The position numbers were made by a program, and so were the translations under genes. The notes under the pieces were generated by a model. That model did no database searches. It was not told where the DNA came from and worked only from the letters and a program-made list of their open reading frames with translations. Below, piece after piece: positions 17,348 to 26,000 of a stretch of DNA of 64,000 nt; within the stretch, counting starts at the first letter, position 1, and each line of letters opens with the position of its first letter. Source of the DNA: Pseudomonas fluorescens (GTDB lineage Bacteria > Pseudomonadota > Gammaproteobacteria > Pseudomonadales > Pseudomonadaceae); contig NZ_CABVHU010000012.1 in assembly GCF_902497855.1 (NCBI RefSeq), positions 209,404 to 273,403 on the forward strand. The letters are read 5' to 3'.

Positions 17348-18700
17348 CTAACTCGCTTCAAATAACGCCATGGCCTCGACATGTGCCGTTTGAGGAAACA
17401 TATCGAGAATCCCGGCACGTTTTAACCGGTAGCCCTGTTTGATCAATTCGACCGTGTCACGTGCCAGGGTTGCCGGGTTGCATGACACATACACCAACCG
17501 TTCGGCGCCCAACGACTTGAGATTGCGCACGACCTCGAAAGCACCGTCACGGGGTGGGTCCAAGAGTACCGCACAAAAGCCTTCGCGCGCCCATTCGGCA
17601 TCGGTCAAAGGCTGGGATAAATCGGCCTGAAAAAATTTCGTGTTATGCAGATTGTTGCTAGCGGCGTTGGCGGCTGCCCGTTCGACCATCGCCTGCACGC
17701 CTTCCACCGCCACCACTTCGCGAACGGTCTTGGCCAGCGGCAACGCGAAGTTACCCAAACCACAGAATAGATCGAGCACTCGTTCATCGGAGGCTGGCTT
17801 CAACCAATCCAGCGCCTGGGCGACCATCGCTTCGTTGACCCCGGCGTTGACCTGAATGAAATCTCCGGGCCGGTATGCCAGGTTCAAATCCCAGGTGTCC
17901 AGGCGATAACCCAGGGACTGATCGGGCTCGACCGGATACGGTTCGCCGTCACCGTGCAACCACAATTGAGCGCCGTGGAAGGCGCAGAAATCCTTGAGGA
18001 TCGTCAGGTCGGCGGCGGACAACGGCGCCATGTGCCGCAGCAACACGGCCAGGGACGAGCCGCTGAACAATTCCACGTGCCCCAACGCCTGAGGCTTGCT
18101 CAAGCGCCGCAACATCTCCGGCAAGCGGGTCATGATCGGTTGCAAGGGCTGTACCAGCACCGGGCATTCGTTGATCGCAACGATGTCCTGGCTGCCCGCC
18201 GCGCGAAAACCGACCTCGAGTTTTTTCGCCTTCATGTCCCAGCGCACCGCTACCCGGGCGCGACGGCGGTATCCGAATTCCGGACCGCTCAACGGCGCTG
18301 CCCACTCTTCGGGTTCGACACCGGCGACCTTGGACAGTTGCTCGGCGAGCATGCGCTGTTTCAGGGCGAGTTGTTCGTTGTGCGGCAGATGTTGCACGCT
18401 GCAACCGCCACAGCGACCGGCATGGGGGCACGGTGCCGGACGACGCAATTCGCTGGCCTGGAACACCCGTTCGGTGCGCGCCTCGACCACTTTGCCGTGG
18501 GCGCCCAGAACCCGCGCTTCGACTTCTTCACCGGCCAATGCACCGAGGACGAACCAGGTGCGACCTTCGAAAAACGCGATGCCGCGACCGTCATTGGCCA
18601 GGCGCTCGATACTCAGGCGCTGCTTCTTGCCGGTCGGGATTTGCGGGGCCTTGCTGCCGCCGGTGGGCTGGAAGCGCAGGCCTCTCTCGTGCTTGGCCAT
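17348..18700 (-). CDS. rlmD: 23S rRNA (uracil-1939-C5) methyltransferase
   Basis: RlmD (formerly RumA) adds a methyl group from SAM to U1939 of 23S rRNA. The 450-residue protein has an N-terminal TRAM domain (about 30-85), an iron-sulfur cluster motif with C91, C97 and C100 (CPHAGRCGGC), and a Rossmann methyltransferase domain with VLDLFCGLGNFALPLA and LLDPPRDGAFE. The catalytic nucleophile is C407 in LVYVSCNPATL. Its ATG overlaps the cysM stop by one base (TGATG), so the two are co-translated. The PA0933 position is equivalent from memory. Confidence 0.95.
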   Translation of the reverse strand: MAKHERGLRFQPTGGSKAPQIPTGKKQRLSIERLANDGRGIAFFEGRTWFVLGALAGEEVEARVLGAHGKVVEARTERVFQASELRRPAPCPHAGRCGGCSVQHLPHNEQLALKQRMLAEQLSKVAGVEPEEWAAPLSGPEFGYRRRARVAVRWDMKAKKLEVGFRAAGSQDIVAINECPVLVQPLQPIMTRLPEMLRRLSKPQALGHVELFSGSSLAVLLRHMAPLSAADLTILKDFCAFHGAQLWLHGDGEPYPVEPDQSLGYRLDTWDLNLAYRPGDFIQVNAGVNEAMVAQALDWLKPASDERVLDLFCGLGNFALPLAKTVREVVAVEGVQAMVERAAANAASNNLHNTKFFQADLSQPLTDAEWAREGFCAVLLDPPRDGAFEVVRNLKSLGAERLVYVSCNPATLARDTVELIKQGYRLKRAGILDMFPQTAHVEAMALFEAS

Positions 18701-19602
18701 CAGTTGGGCGCGTCGAAAATGCCGGTCGACAGGTATCGGTCGCCACGGTCGCAGATGATCGCGACGATCACCGCGTTTTCAACCTCTTTGGACAGACGCA
18801 GCATCGCCGCCACGGCACCGCCCGAGGACACGCCACAGAAGATGCCTTCTTCGCGGGCCAGGCGACGGGTCACGTCTTCGGCTTCGCTTTGTGCCATGTC
18901 GACGATCCGGTCCACGCGATCGGCCTGGTAGATCTTCGGCAAGTATTCCTGCGGCCAGCGACGGATACCCGGAATCGCCGAACCTTCCATCGGTTGCAGA
19001 CCGATGATCTGCACGTTGTCGTTCTGCTCTTTCAAGTAGCGCGAAACACCCATGATGGTGCCGGTGGTGCCCATCGAGCTGACAAAATGGGTGATGGTGC
19101 CTTCGGTCTGACGCCAGATTTCCGGACCGGTGGTGGTGTAGTGCGCCTCGGGGTTGTCGCCGTTGGCGAACTGATCCAGCACTTTGCCGCAGCCTTCGGC
19201 TTCCATGCGCTGGGCGAGGTCGCGCGCACCTTCCATGCCTTCTTCCTGGGTGACCAGGATCAGCTCGGCGCCATAGGCGGTCATGGCTGCCTTGCGCTCG
19301 GCGCTGGAGTTGTCCGGCATGATCAGGATCATCTTGTAACCCTTGATCGCGGCGGCCATCGCCAGGGCGATCCCGGTGTTGCCCGAGGTCGCCTCGATCA
19401 GCGTGTCGCCGACGTGGATCTGCCCGCGCAACTCGGCGCGGGTGATCATCGACAGCGCCGGACGGTCCTTGACCGAACCCGCCGGGTTATTCCCTTCGAG
19501 CTTGAGCAAAAGGGTGTTGCTGGTGGCGCCGGGCAGGCGCTGCAAACGGACCAGCGGAGTGTTGCCGACGCAATCGGCGATGGTTGGGTACTGCAAGGTC
19601 AT
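18700..19602 (-). CDS. cysM: Cysteine synthase B
   Basis: CysM converts O-acetylserine and sulfide or thiosulfate to cysteine or S-sulfocysteine using PLP. The 300-residue protein has the PLP lysine K45 in NNPAGSVKDRPAL, the substrate loop EATSGNTGIALAMAAA and the phosphate-binding region SMGTTGTIMG. The length and EGNNPAGSVKDR favour CysM over CysK. The start MTLQYPTIADCVGNTPLV at 19602 is the usual one; an upstream in-frame extension lacks family resemblance. It is the first gene of the cysM-rlmD pair ahead of relA. Confidence 0.95.
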   Translation of the reverse strand: MTLQYPTIADCVGNTPLVRLQRLPGATSNTLLLKLEGNNPAGSVKDRPALSMITRAELRGQIHVGDTLIEATSGNTGIALAMAAAIKGYKMILIMPDNSSAERKAAMTAYGAELILVTQEEGMEGARDLAQRMEAEGCGKVLDQFANGDNPEAHYTTTGPEIWRQTEGTITHFVSSMGTTGTIMGVSRYLKEQNDNVQIIGLQPMEGSAIPGIRRWPQEYLPKIYQADRVDRIVDMAQSEAEDVTRRLAREEGIFCGVSSGGAVAAMLRLSKEVENAVIVAIICDRGDRYLSTGIFDAPN

Positions 19603-19636
19603 GGCGTATTCGCAATCCAGACTGCGGGGGCGCCTA

Positions 19637-20356
19637 TCATACCGGCAAACGTCCGCAGGCCATATCACGCAAAGTACGGTGCTTATGGCTTATGGGAATA
19701 AGCAATTTATTCAGTACCCTCCTCCAGTCCACAAGGAACTTTTGGAGGCGCACCAGCAATCCCATATGCAGATAGGTTTCAGCGTGGCCGCCGGGCAGGC
19801 CGAGAAACTCAACCATGTAGGCATCGCGGAATACTTCCAGCGCCTCAGGGTGAGTTTGTCTCAGCACTGCAGAAACTTTTGCCGGTTGGGTAATGCTGCG
19901 CTCGAACAGAGCGGCTTTGAGCTGACGCTCCAATTCGCGCGTGGACCACTTTTCCTGGATAGCCAGACGCAGATAAAACTCACGTTCTTGTGGATGTTTG
20001 CTCTGGGTCAAAATGAGCAGGTTGTGGGTCCAGGGTAATTGTGTCAGCAGCGCTGACACTTTTTCATCGCCCCGATAAGCCTCGTAAAATTGGCGCATAC
20101 GGAACAGATTGCGCCGGGTAAAACCACGCAACCCTGGTTGAGTCACAGCCAGATGCTCCGCCAACTGGCTGACCACCGCATCACCCCACTCAGCCCGTTC
20201 CAGCTTGCGACTGATGTAAGCACCGACCTGCCAGTACAGTTCGATCAATCTGGTGTTGACTGCCTGAATCGCTTGCTGCCTGGCACTGTGAATCAGCGCA
20301 AGCACTTCACTGAAGCGGTCGTCGACTGTGCCGGCGGGAACATCGGTCGAATTCAT
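19637..20356 (-). pseudogene. Truncated DUF1016/YhcG-type gene lacking the nuclease domain
   Basis: The frame starts at ATG 20356 with AAGGA six bases upstream and encodes 239 residues. Residues 20-190 match the DUF1016 N-terminal domain (ARQQAIQAVNTRLIELYWQV, then WGDAVVSQLAEHLAVTQPGLRGFTRRNLFRM and the start of the second domain DAYMVEFLGLPGGHAE). Family members run to about 340-370 residues with a C-terminal PD-(D/E)XK nuclease. Here, after LLVRLQKFLVDW, the sequence turns into unrelated RRVLNKLLIPISHKHR and stops 34 bp from cysM. The nuclease core is missing, probably by deletion or frameshift. It looks like a recently acquired and decayed gene, as it interrupts the otherwise usual cysM/two-component neighbourhood. 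Confidence 0.75.
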
Positions 20357-20677
20357 GCCCAATCCTTGATGATGAGTAAAAGCGGGAGCTTAACCCGTCA
20401 AGAAAGCTTCAAGGCGCCGGCAAAACCCTTTAGGAAATGTCGTACAAAAATTCGCGAACGTTCCGGCAAAATCAGCAAGGTGACGGTTGGCAGGGCCTCT
20501 TCGTCGAATGCTGCCCAGACCAAGCCCTACATGGGATCATTGCGGGTTACGGGATCTGGGTACAACCCGATCCTGTAGGAGCCGGCTTGCCGGCGAAGGC
20601 GGTGGGTCAGTCGACATTGATGCCGGATACCAGACCGCTTTCGCTGGCGAGCCAGCTCCTACAGGTATTAGAGTCGC
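20357..20677. repeat. Intergenic region with a REP pair
   Basis: This 321-bp gap holds a REP pair at 20574-20663: left arm TGTAGGAGCCGGCTTGCCGG, right arm the reverse complement with several mismatches (CGCTGGCGAGCCAGCTCC). Frames inside the gap have no ribosome sites or family resemblance. I see no other feature. Confidence 0.8.
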
Positions 20678-22117
20678 TCACACAATTTGTGGCCTACCCA
20701 TGCCCACTGTGGGAGCGGGCTTGTCGGATCGCCGCACCGCCGCGAAGGCGTCATCGCTGACGCCACCGACATCAGCCAATAAGTGCATATTCAACCGCAA
20801 CCCCTTACCGGTATTTTCAGCCCAAAGCCTCCCACTTTGGCGCTGCACCGCATTCCTCGCAATGCTCAACCCCAAGCCGAATCCACCGTTCCCGGGCCGC
20901 GAACCATCAAGTCGAATGAACGGCGAGAAGATCCGTTCCAGGTCCGCCTCAGCCACCCCACCGCCCTGATCCTCCAGCCACAAATGCCAGAAGTCGCCAT
21001 CGCGCCGTCCACCGAGGCTGACGATGCCGCCACTTGGTGAATGACGAATGGCATTACGCAGAATGTTCTCCAGTGCCTGGGCCAGGGTATTGAGATGACC
21101 GCGCACCCAACAGGACGAATCCACCGCACATTGCAATTGAATGGCCGGCCAGCCACTCTCATAGCAGGCGTTTTCCGTGAGCATTTCCCACAGCGCCTGG
21201 ATCTGGATCGCTTCGTCGGGTAGCGGTGAGCGCTCGGTGTCGAGCCAGGCCAGTTGCAGGGTGTCTTCGACCAGGCGCTGCATGCCATCGACTTCCCGGT
21301 TGATGCGCTCGCGCAGTTGCTCAAGCCCCTGCTCGCTCTCGCTGGCCACCCGCAGGCGGCTCAGGGGCGTGCGAAGTTCGTGGGACAGATCGCGCAGCAA
21401 TTGTTGTTGCAGGGCCACGGTGCTTTGCAGGCGTTCAGACATGTGATCGAAGGCGCGGCCCAGCTCACCCAGCTCATCGGAACGGTTGGTCGTATGGCGC
21501 GACAGCCGCACGCCCAACTGGTCGGCGCGCCAGGCATTGGCTTGCTCACGCAGACTGTTCAACGGCACGACCAGCAACCGATACAGCCCGACGCACAGCA
21601 GCAAGGTGAACAGGCCGGGGATGACGCCGTTGGTGATCACCCGCCAGAACACCCGATAACGCCCGGGCACAAAACGCTGTGGCAACTCGATCACCAGGCT
21701 GCCGGCGGACGAATCGCCTGGGAAAGGCACCCGCAGCCACGGGCGGCCTTTTTTATGGATGGGCCAGTCCAGGCCGCGCAGAAAGGTCAGGCGCTGGATG
21801 TCCTTGTCCGAGAGCGGCAGGCTGCTCAACGACTGCAGATCACCGCCAATGACGCCCACCCAGCCCGTTTCGCGCTGTTGCATGCCCTGCAGCCAGGCAT
21901 CGACACCCTCGTGCTGACGCTCGAGCCAGGCCTGCTCGGCCTCGCTGGCATAACGCGTCAGGGTCGCTCGGGCATCATCCGACAGGAACTGGTTGCGCTG
22001 CTCCATGTAGCGCCCCCAGGACCAGCTCAACCAGATCATCAACAGACAGAAGGCCACCAACAGACACGCCAGCTTCCAGAACAGCGAATGCCGGCCCGGC
22101 AGATCAGACCATTTCAT
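20678..22117 (-). CDS. Two-component sensor histidine kinase
   Basis: This 479-residue inner-membrane kinase has membrane helices near residues 12-32 and 160-182 and a periplasmic sensor region between. HAMP spans about 183-235, HisKA has H246 in RDLSHELRTPLSRLR, and the HATPase domain carries NILRNAIRHSPSGG, DQGGGV and GGFGLGLSIA. The ATG at 22117 lies inside the 3' end of the response-regulator gene (14-base overlap). The position between cysM and gacS corresponds to PA0929/PA0930 (from memory). The final residues, about SDDAFAAVRRSDKPAPTVGM, are encoded by a REP-like sequence (20707-20750), so the original stop codon was probably lost. The stimulus is unknown. Confidence 0.92.
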   Translation of the reverse strand: MKWSDLPGRHSLFWKLACLLVAFCLLMIWLSWSWGRYMEQRNQFLSDDARATLTRYASEAEQAWLERQHEGVDAWLQGMQQRETGWVGVIGGDLQSLSSLPLSDKDIQRLTFLRGLDWPIHKKGRPWLRVPFPGDSSAGSLVIELPQRFVPGRYRVFWRVITNGVIPGLFTLLLCVGLYRLLVVPLNSLREQANAWRADQLGVRLSRHTTNRSDELGELGRAFDHMSERLQSTVALQQQLLRDLSHELRTPLSRLRVASESEQGLEQLRERINREVDGMQRLVEDTLQLAWLDTERSPLPDEAIQIQALWEMLTENACYESGWPAIQLQCAVDSSCWVRGHLNTLAQALENILRNAIRHSPSGGIVSLGGRRDGDFWHLWLEDQGGGVAEADLERIFSPFIRLDGSRPGNGGFGLGLSIARNAVQRQSGRLWAENTGKGLRLNMHLLADVGGVSDDAFAAVRRSDKPAPTVGMGRPQIV

Positions 22118-22826
22118 CGACGGCACTCAATACATAACCCTTGCCCCACACCGTGCGCACTTCCCGCTCGGTGTAGCCGATGACCTTGAGCTTGCGGCGG
22201 ATCTGGCTGATGTGCATGTCGAGGCTGCGGTCATGGGCCGCATAACCGCGTTGCAGCACATGCTGATAAAGGAAGGCCTTGCTCAGCACCTCATCGCCAT
22301 TGCGGTTCAGCGTTTCCAGCAGCCGATACTCGCTGCGGGTCAGGCCGGCAGCCTGGGCGCCGCAATAGACCTCAAACAGCTCATCATCGAACCGCAGGCT
22401 GTCCGCCGAGGGGGCGACCGATGCACGCGCCGGCCGCCGGTCGAGTGCCACCCGCCGCAGGATCGCTTCGATGCGCACCCGCAACTCGGCCATGCTGAAG
22501 GGTTTGGGCAGATAATCATCGGCGCCCAGGCGAAAGCCGCTGATGCGATCCGCCTCGGCCCCGAGCGCAGACATCAGCACCACCGGGGTCGAATGGCTCT
22601 GGCGCAATTGCGTCAGCACGTTCAACCCGTCCATGCCCGGCAGCAGAATGTCCATCAGCACCACATCGAAGGCTTGCTGGCGGGCAATGGCCAGGCCTTC
22701 CTGACCGTTCTGGCACCAGGTCACCTGAAACCCGCAACGCCCCAGGTGCTCATGAACATAGGCACCGAGCACGAGGTCGTCTTCGATGGAAAGGATGCGC
22801 GGATGGCCAACAGAGATGGGAGTCAT
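22104..22826 (-). CDS. OmpR-family response regulator
   Basis: This 240-residue transcription factor has a receiver domain (10-122) with acidic residues ED at 15-16, phospho-acceptor D59 in VVLMDILLPGMDG and a lysine in DYLPKPF. A winged-helix DNA-binding domain at about 140-235 ends in HISQIRRKLKVIGYTEREVRTVWGKGY. The ATG at 22826 (MTPISVGHPRI) is preferred to a TTG further upstream. It is the partner of the overlapping sensor kinase gene downstream. Targets are unknown; divergent gacS begins about 210 bp away. Confidence 0.93.
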   Translation of the reverse strand: MTPISVGHPRILSIEDDLVLGAYVHEHLGRCGFQVTWCQNGQEGLAIARQQAFDVVLMDILLPGMDGLNVLTQLRQSHSTPVVLMSALGAEADRISGFRLGADDYLPKPFSMAELRVRIEAILRRVALDRRPARASVAPSADSLRFDDELFEVYCGAQAAGLTRSEYRLLETLNRNGDEVLSKAFLYQHVLQRGYAAHDRSLDMHISQIRRKLKVIGYTEREVRTVWGKGYVLSAVDEMV

Positions 22827-23039
22827 GAGTATCTGCAAATAATTCTCAGTTGGCGATTATTCAAGATTGCCTCGCCAGGGGCAACCCAAGGTTTGCCCGC
22901 GACGCCAAAGCAGGCCTGCAGCCGACGAATGACTGCATCAATTTTACCGGATTGCCCGCGATCAAATCGCTACACTGCGCAGAGGGTGCGTGCCGGAGGT
23001 ACGTGCCGGTCATTGAATAGCGGGATGCAGGAGAGAGGC

Positions 23040-25793
23040 GTGCTCAAGAAACTGGGAATCAAAGGCCGCGTGCTGTTGCTGACCCTGTTGCCGACCAGCC
23101 TGATGGCGTTGGTGCTGGGTGGCTACTTTACCTGGATGCAGCAGTCCGACCTGCAAGCCCAACTCATGCAGCGTGGCGAAATGATCGCCGAACAGCTGGC
23201 GCCCCTGGTGGCCCCGGCCATGGGTCACCAGAACAACGAGCTGCTGGAGCGCATCGCCACCCAGTCACTGGAGCAGCCGGACGTTCGCGCGGTGACCTTC
23301 CTCGCGCCCGACCGCACGCTACTGGCCCATGCCGGCCCGATCATGCTCAACCCTGCCCCCCTGGGCGACGGCTCGCAGCTGCTGCGTCGCAGCGGCAACG
23401 ATGCGACTCGCTACCTGCTGCCGGTATTCGGCAAGCACCGCAATCTGGCCGGTGACTTGATCCCCGATGAAGCCGATCGCCTGCTCGGCTGGGTGGAACT
23501 CGAACTGTCCCACAACGGCATGCTGCTGCGCGGTTACCGCAGCCTGTTCGCCAGCCTGCTGCTGATCGGCGCGGGCCTGGGCGGTGCGGCGCTGCTGGCG
23601 TTGCGCATGGGCCGCACCATCAACCGGCCGCTGAGCCAGATCAAGCAAGCCGTGACGCAACTCAAGGACGGGCATCTGGAAACCCGCCTGCCGCCCCTCG
23701 GCAGTCAGGAGCTGGATGAACTGGCGTCTGGCATCAATCGCATGGCCGGCACCCTGCAGAACGCCCAGGAAGAATTGCAGCACAGCATCGACCAGGCCAC
23801 CGAAGACGTGCGCCAGAACCTGGAAACCATCGAAATCCAGAACATCGAGCTCGACCTGGCGCGCAAGGAAGCCCTGGAAGCCAGCCGGATCAAATCCGAA
23901 TTCCTGGCCAACATGAGCCATGAAATCCGCACGCCGCTCAACGGCATACTCGGCTTCACCCACCTGTTGCAAAAAAGCGAGCTGACCCCGCGCCAGCTCG
24001 ACTACCTGGGCACCATCGAAAAATCCGCCGACAGCCTGCTGGGGATCATCAACGAGATCCTCGACTTTTCCAAGATCGAGGCCGGCAAACTGGTGCTCGA
24101 CCATATTCCATTCAATCTGCGCGACCTGTTGCAGGACACCCTGACCATCCTCGCCCCGGCCGCCCACGCCAAACAGCTGGAGCTGGTGAGCCTGGTGTAT
24201 CGCGACACGCCGCTGTCGCTGGTGGGTGATCCGCTGCGGCTCAAGCAGATCCTCACCAACCTGGTCAGCAACGCGATCAAATTCACCCGTGAAGGCACCA
24301 TCGTCGCCCGGGCCATGCTCGAAGAAGAGCATGAGGACAGCGTGCAGTTGCGCATCAGCATCCAGGACACCGGCATCGGCCTGTCGAGCCAGGACGTGCG
24401 CGCGCTGTTCCAGGCGTTCAGCCAGGCCGACAACTCGCTGTCCCGGCAGCCTGGCGGCACCGGTCTTGGCCTGGTGATTTCCAAGCGCCTGATCGAACAG
24501 ATGGGCGGCGAGATCGGGGTCGACAGCACGCCGGGCGAAGGCTCGGAGTTCTGGATCAGCCTGAGCCTGCCAAAAACCCGCGACGACGCCGAAGACCTGC
24601 CGGGGCCGCCGCTGCTCGGGCGTCGGGTGGCGGTGCTGGAAAACCACGAGCTGGCCCGTCAGGCGCTACAGCATCAACTGGAGGACTGCGGCCTCGAAGT
24701 CACCCCGTTCAATACCCTGGAAAGCCTGACCAATGGCGTGACCGGCGCGCATCAGACCGATCAGGCGATCGACCTGGCGGTGCTGGGCATCACCAGCAAC
24801 GACATGCCGCCGGAGCGCCTCAACCAGCACATCTGGGACCTCGAACACCTGGGCTGCAAAGTGCTGGTGCTGTGCCCGACCACCGAACAGACGCTGTTCC
24901 ACCTCTCGGTCCCCAACCCCCACAGCCAGCTCCAGGCCAAACCGGCCTGCACCCGCAAACTGCGACGGGCCCTGTCTGACCTGGTCAACCCGCGCCAGTT
25001 GCGTAGCGAGCCGGGTGAACCGGTGTCCAGCCGTGCGCCGAAGGTGCTGTGTGTCGACGACAACCCGGCCAACCTGTTGCTGGTGCAGACCCTGCTCGAA
25101 GACATGGGTGCCAAGGTGCTTGCGGTGGAAAGCGGTTACGCCGCAGTCAAGGCGGTGCAGAGCGAGACCTTCGATCTGGTGCTGATGGACGTGCAGATGC
25201 CCGGCATGGACGGGCGCCAGAGCACCGAAGCGATACGTCAGTGGGAAAGCGAACGGCATTGCACGCCGCTGCCGATCGTGGCCCTCACCGCCCACGCCAT
25301 GGCCAACGAAAAACGCGCACTGCTGCAAAGCGGCATGGACGATTACCTGACCAAACCGATCAGCGAACGGCAACTGGCGCAGGTGGTGTTGAAGTGGACC
25401 GGCCTCGCACTGCGTAACCATGGGCCCGAGCGTGCCAGCGACAGCCATGCCGGCGACCATGAATTGCAGGTGCTCGATCACGACGAAGGTTTACGCCTGG
25501 CCGCCGGCAAGGCCGATCTGGCGGCGGACATGCTGGCGATGCTGCTGGCATCCCTGGAGGCCGACCGCGAAGCCATTCGCTGCGCGCGGGATACCAATGA
25601 TCAGAACGCCCTGATCGAGCGGGTCCATCGTCTGCACGGCGCGACCCGCTATTGCGGCGTGCCGCAACTGCGCGCCGCCTGCCAGCGCAGCGAAACCCTG
25701 CTCAAGCAACAGGACCCCAAAGCCCCCCGCGCGCTGGAAGAACTCGACCGGGCGATCAACCGCCTGGCCGCCCATGCCCGTATCAATGCTTGA
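23040..25793 (+). CDS. gacS: Global regulatory hybrid sensor kinase GacS
   Basis: GacS phosphorylates GacA, which drives small RNAs (RsmX/Y/Z) that relieve RsmA/E repression of secondary metabolism, exoenzymes and biofilm genes. The GTG start at 23040 follows AGGAG and gives 917 residues, the usual size. A longer in-frame extension to 22212 overlaps the divergent gene and is not real. Membrane helices lie at about 11-31 and 168-188, with HAMP to about 240. HisKA has H294 (NMSHEIRTPLNG), followed by HATPase. A degenerate receiver region precedes the true receiver with D717 (LVLMDVQMPGMDG), and an HPt domain carries H863 (RVHRLHG). All three phosphorelay residues match those described for GacS. 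ldhA follows. Confidence 0.98.
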   Translation: MLKKLGIKGRVLLLTLLPTSLMALVLGGYFTWMQQSDLQAQLMQRGEMIAEQLAPLVAPAMGHQNNELLERIATQSLEQPDVRAVTFLAPDRTLLAHAGPIMLNPAPLGDGSQLLRRSGNDATRYLLPVFGKHRNLAGDLIPDEADRLLGWVELELSHNGMLLRGYRSLFASLLLIGAGLGGAALLALRMGRTINRPLSQIKQAVTQLKDGHLETRLPPLGSQELDELASGINRMAGTLQNAQEELQHSIDQATEDVRQNLETIEIQNIELDLARKEALEASRIKSEFLANMSHEIRTPLNGILGFTHLLQKSELTPRQLDYLGTIEKSADSLLGIINEILDFSKIEAGKLVLDHIPFNLRDLLQDTLTILAPAAHAKQLELVSLVYRDTPLSLVGDPLRLKQILTNLVSNAIKFTREGTIVARAMLEEEHEDSVQLRISIQDTGIGLSSQDVRALFQAFSQADNSLSRQPGGTGLGLVISKRLIEQMGGEIGVDSTPGEGSEFWISLSLPKTRDDAEDLPGPPLLGRRVAVLENHELARQALQHQLEDCGLEVTPFNTLESLTNGVTGAHQTDQAIDLAVLGITSNDMPPERLNQHIWDLEHLGCKVLVLCPTTEQTLFHLSVPNPHSQLQAKPACTRKLRRALSDLVNPRQLRSEPGEPVSSRAPKVLCVDDNPANLLLVQTLLEDMGAKVLAVESGYAAVKAVQSETFDLVLMDVQMPGMDGRQSTEAIRQWESERHCTPLPIVALTAHAMANEKRALLQSGMDDYLTKPISERQLAQVVLKWTGLALRNHGPERASDSHAGDHELQVLDHDEGLRLAAGKADLAADMLAMLLASLEADREAIRCARDTNDQNALIERVHRLHGATRYCGVPQLRAACQRSETLLKQQDPKAPRALEELDRAINRLAAHARINA

Positions 25794-25815
25794 CTGACCC
25801 ATTACCACGCCCCCC

Positions 25816-25962
25816 TGTAGGAGCTGGCTTGCCAGCGAAGGCGTCCTCAAGAACAACGCTGAATTTCAGGGCCCCTTCGCTGGCAAGCCAGCTCCTACAG
25901 AAGGCGGCCTTAAGAACAACACAGAACTTGAAGGCCCCTTCGCTGGCAAGCCAGCTCCTACA
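25816..25962. repeat. Three-arm REP cluster
   Basis: Three REP units lie in a row between gacS and ldhA: one forward (TGTAGGAGCTGGCTTGCCAG at 25816) and two reverse (near 25873-25899 and 25936-25962). The spacer plus right arm appears as a tandem duplication of about 63 bp (AAGAACAACGCTGAATTTCA versus AAGAACAACACAGAACTTGA). This is an expanded REPIN rather than a CRISPR array. Confidence 0.9.
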
Positions 25963-26000
25963 GTAGAGCGGGACAAGGGATCGGGACAAAGGAGGAAATC

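Noticed and set aside
20437..20760. 107-codon frame in the gap after the truncated DUF1016 gene
   Set aside because: It is made mostly of REP sequence and overlaps the kinase 3' end; no ribosome site.
22212..23039. 276-codon N-terminal extension of GacS
   Set aside because: It overlaps the divergent response-regulator gene, and the GTG at 23040 with AGGAG gives the standard 917-residue GacS.
25816..25962. Possible CRISPR-like array
   Set aside because: There are only three units in mixed orientation, each a known REP palindrome, with no uniform spacers and no cas genes.
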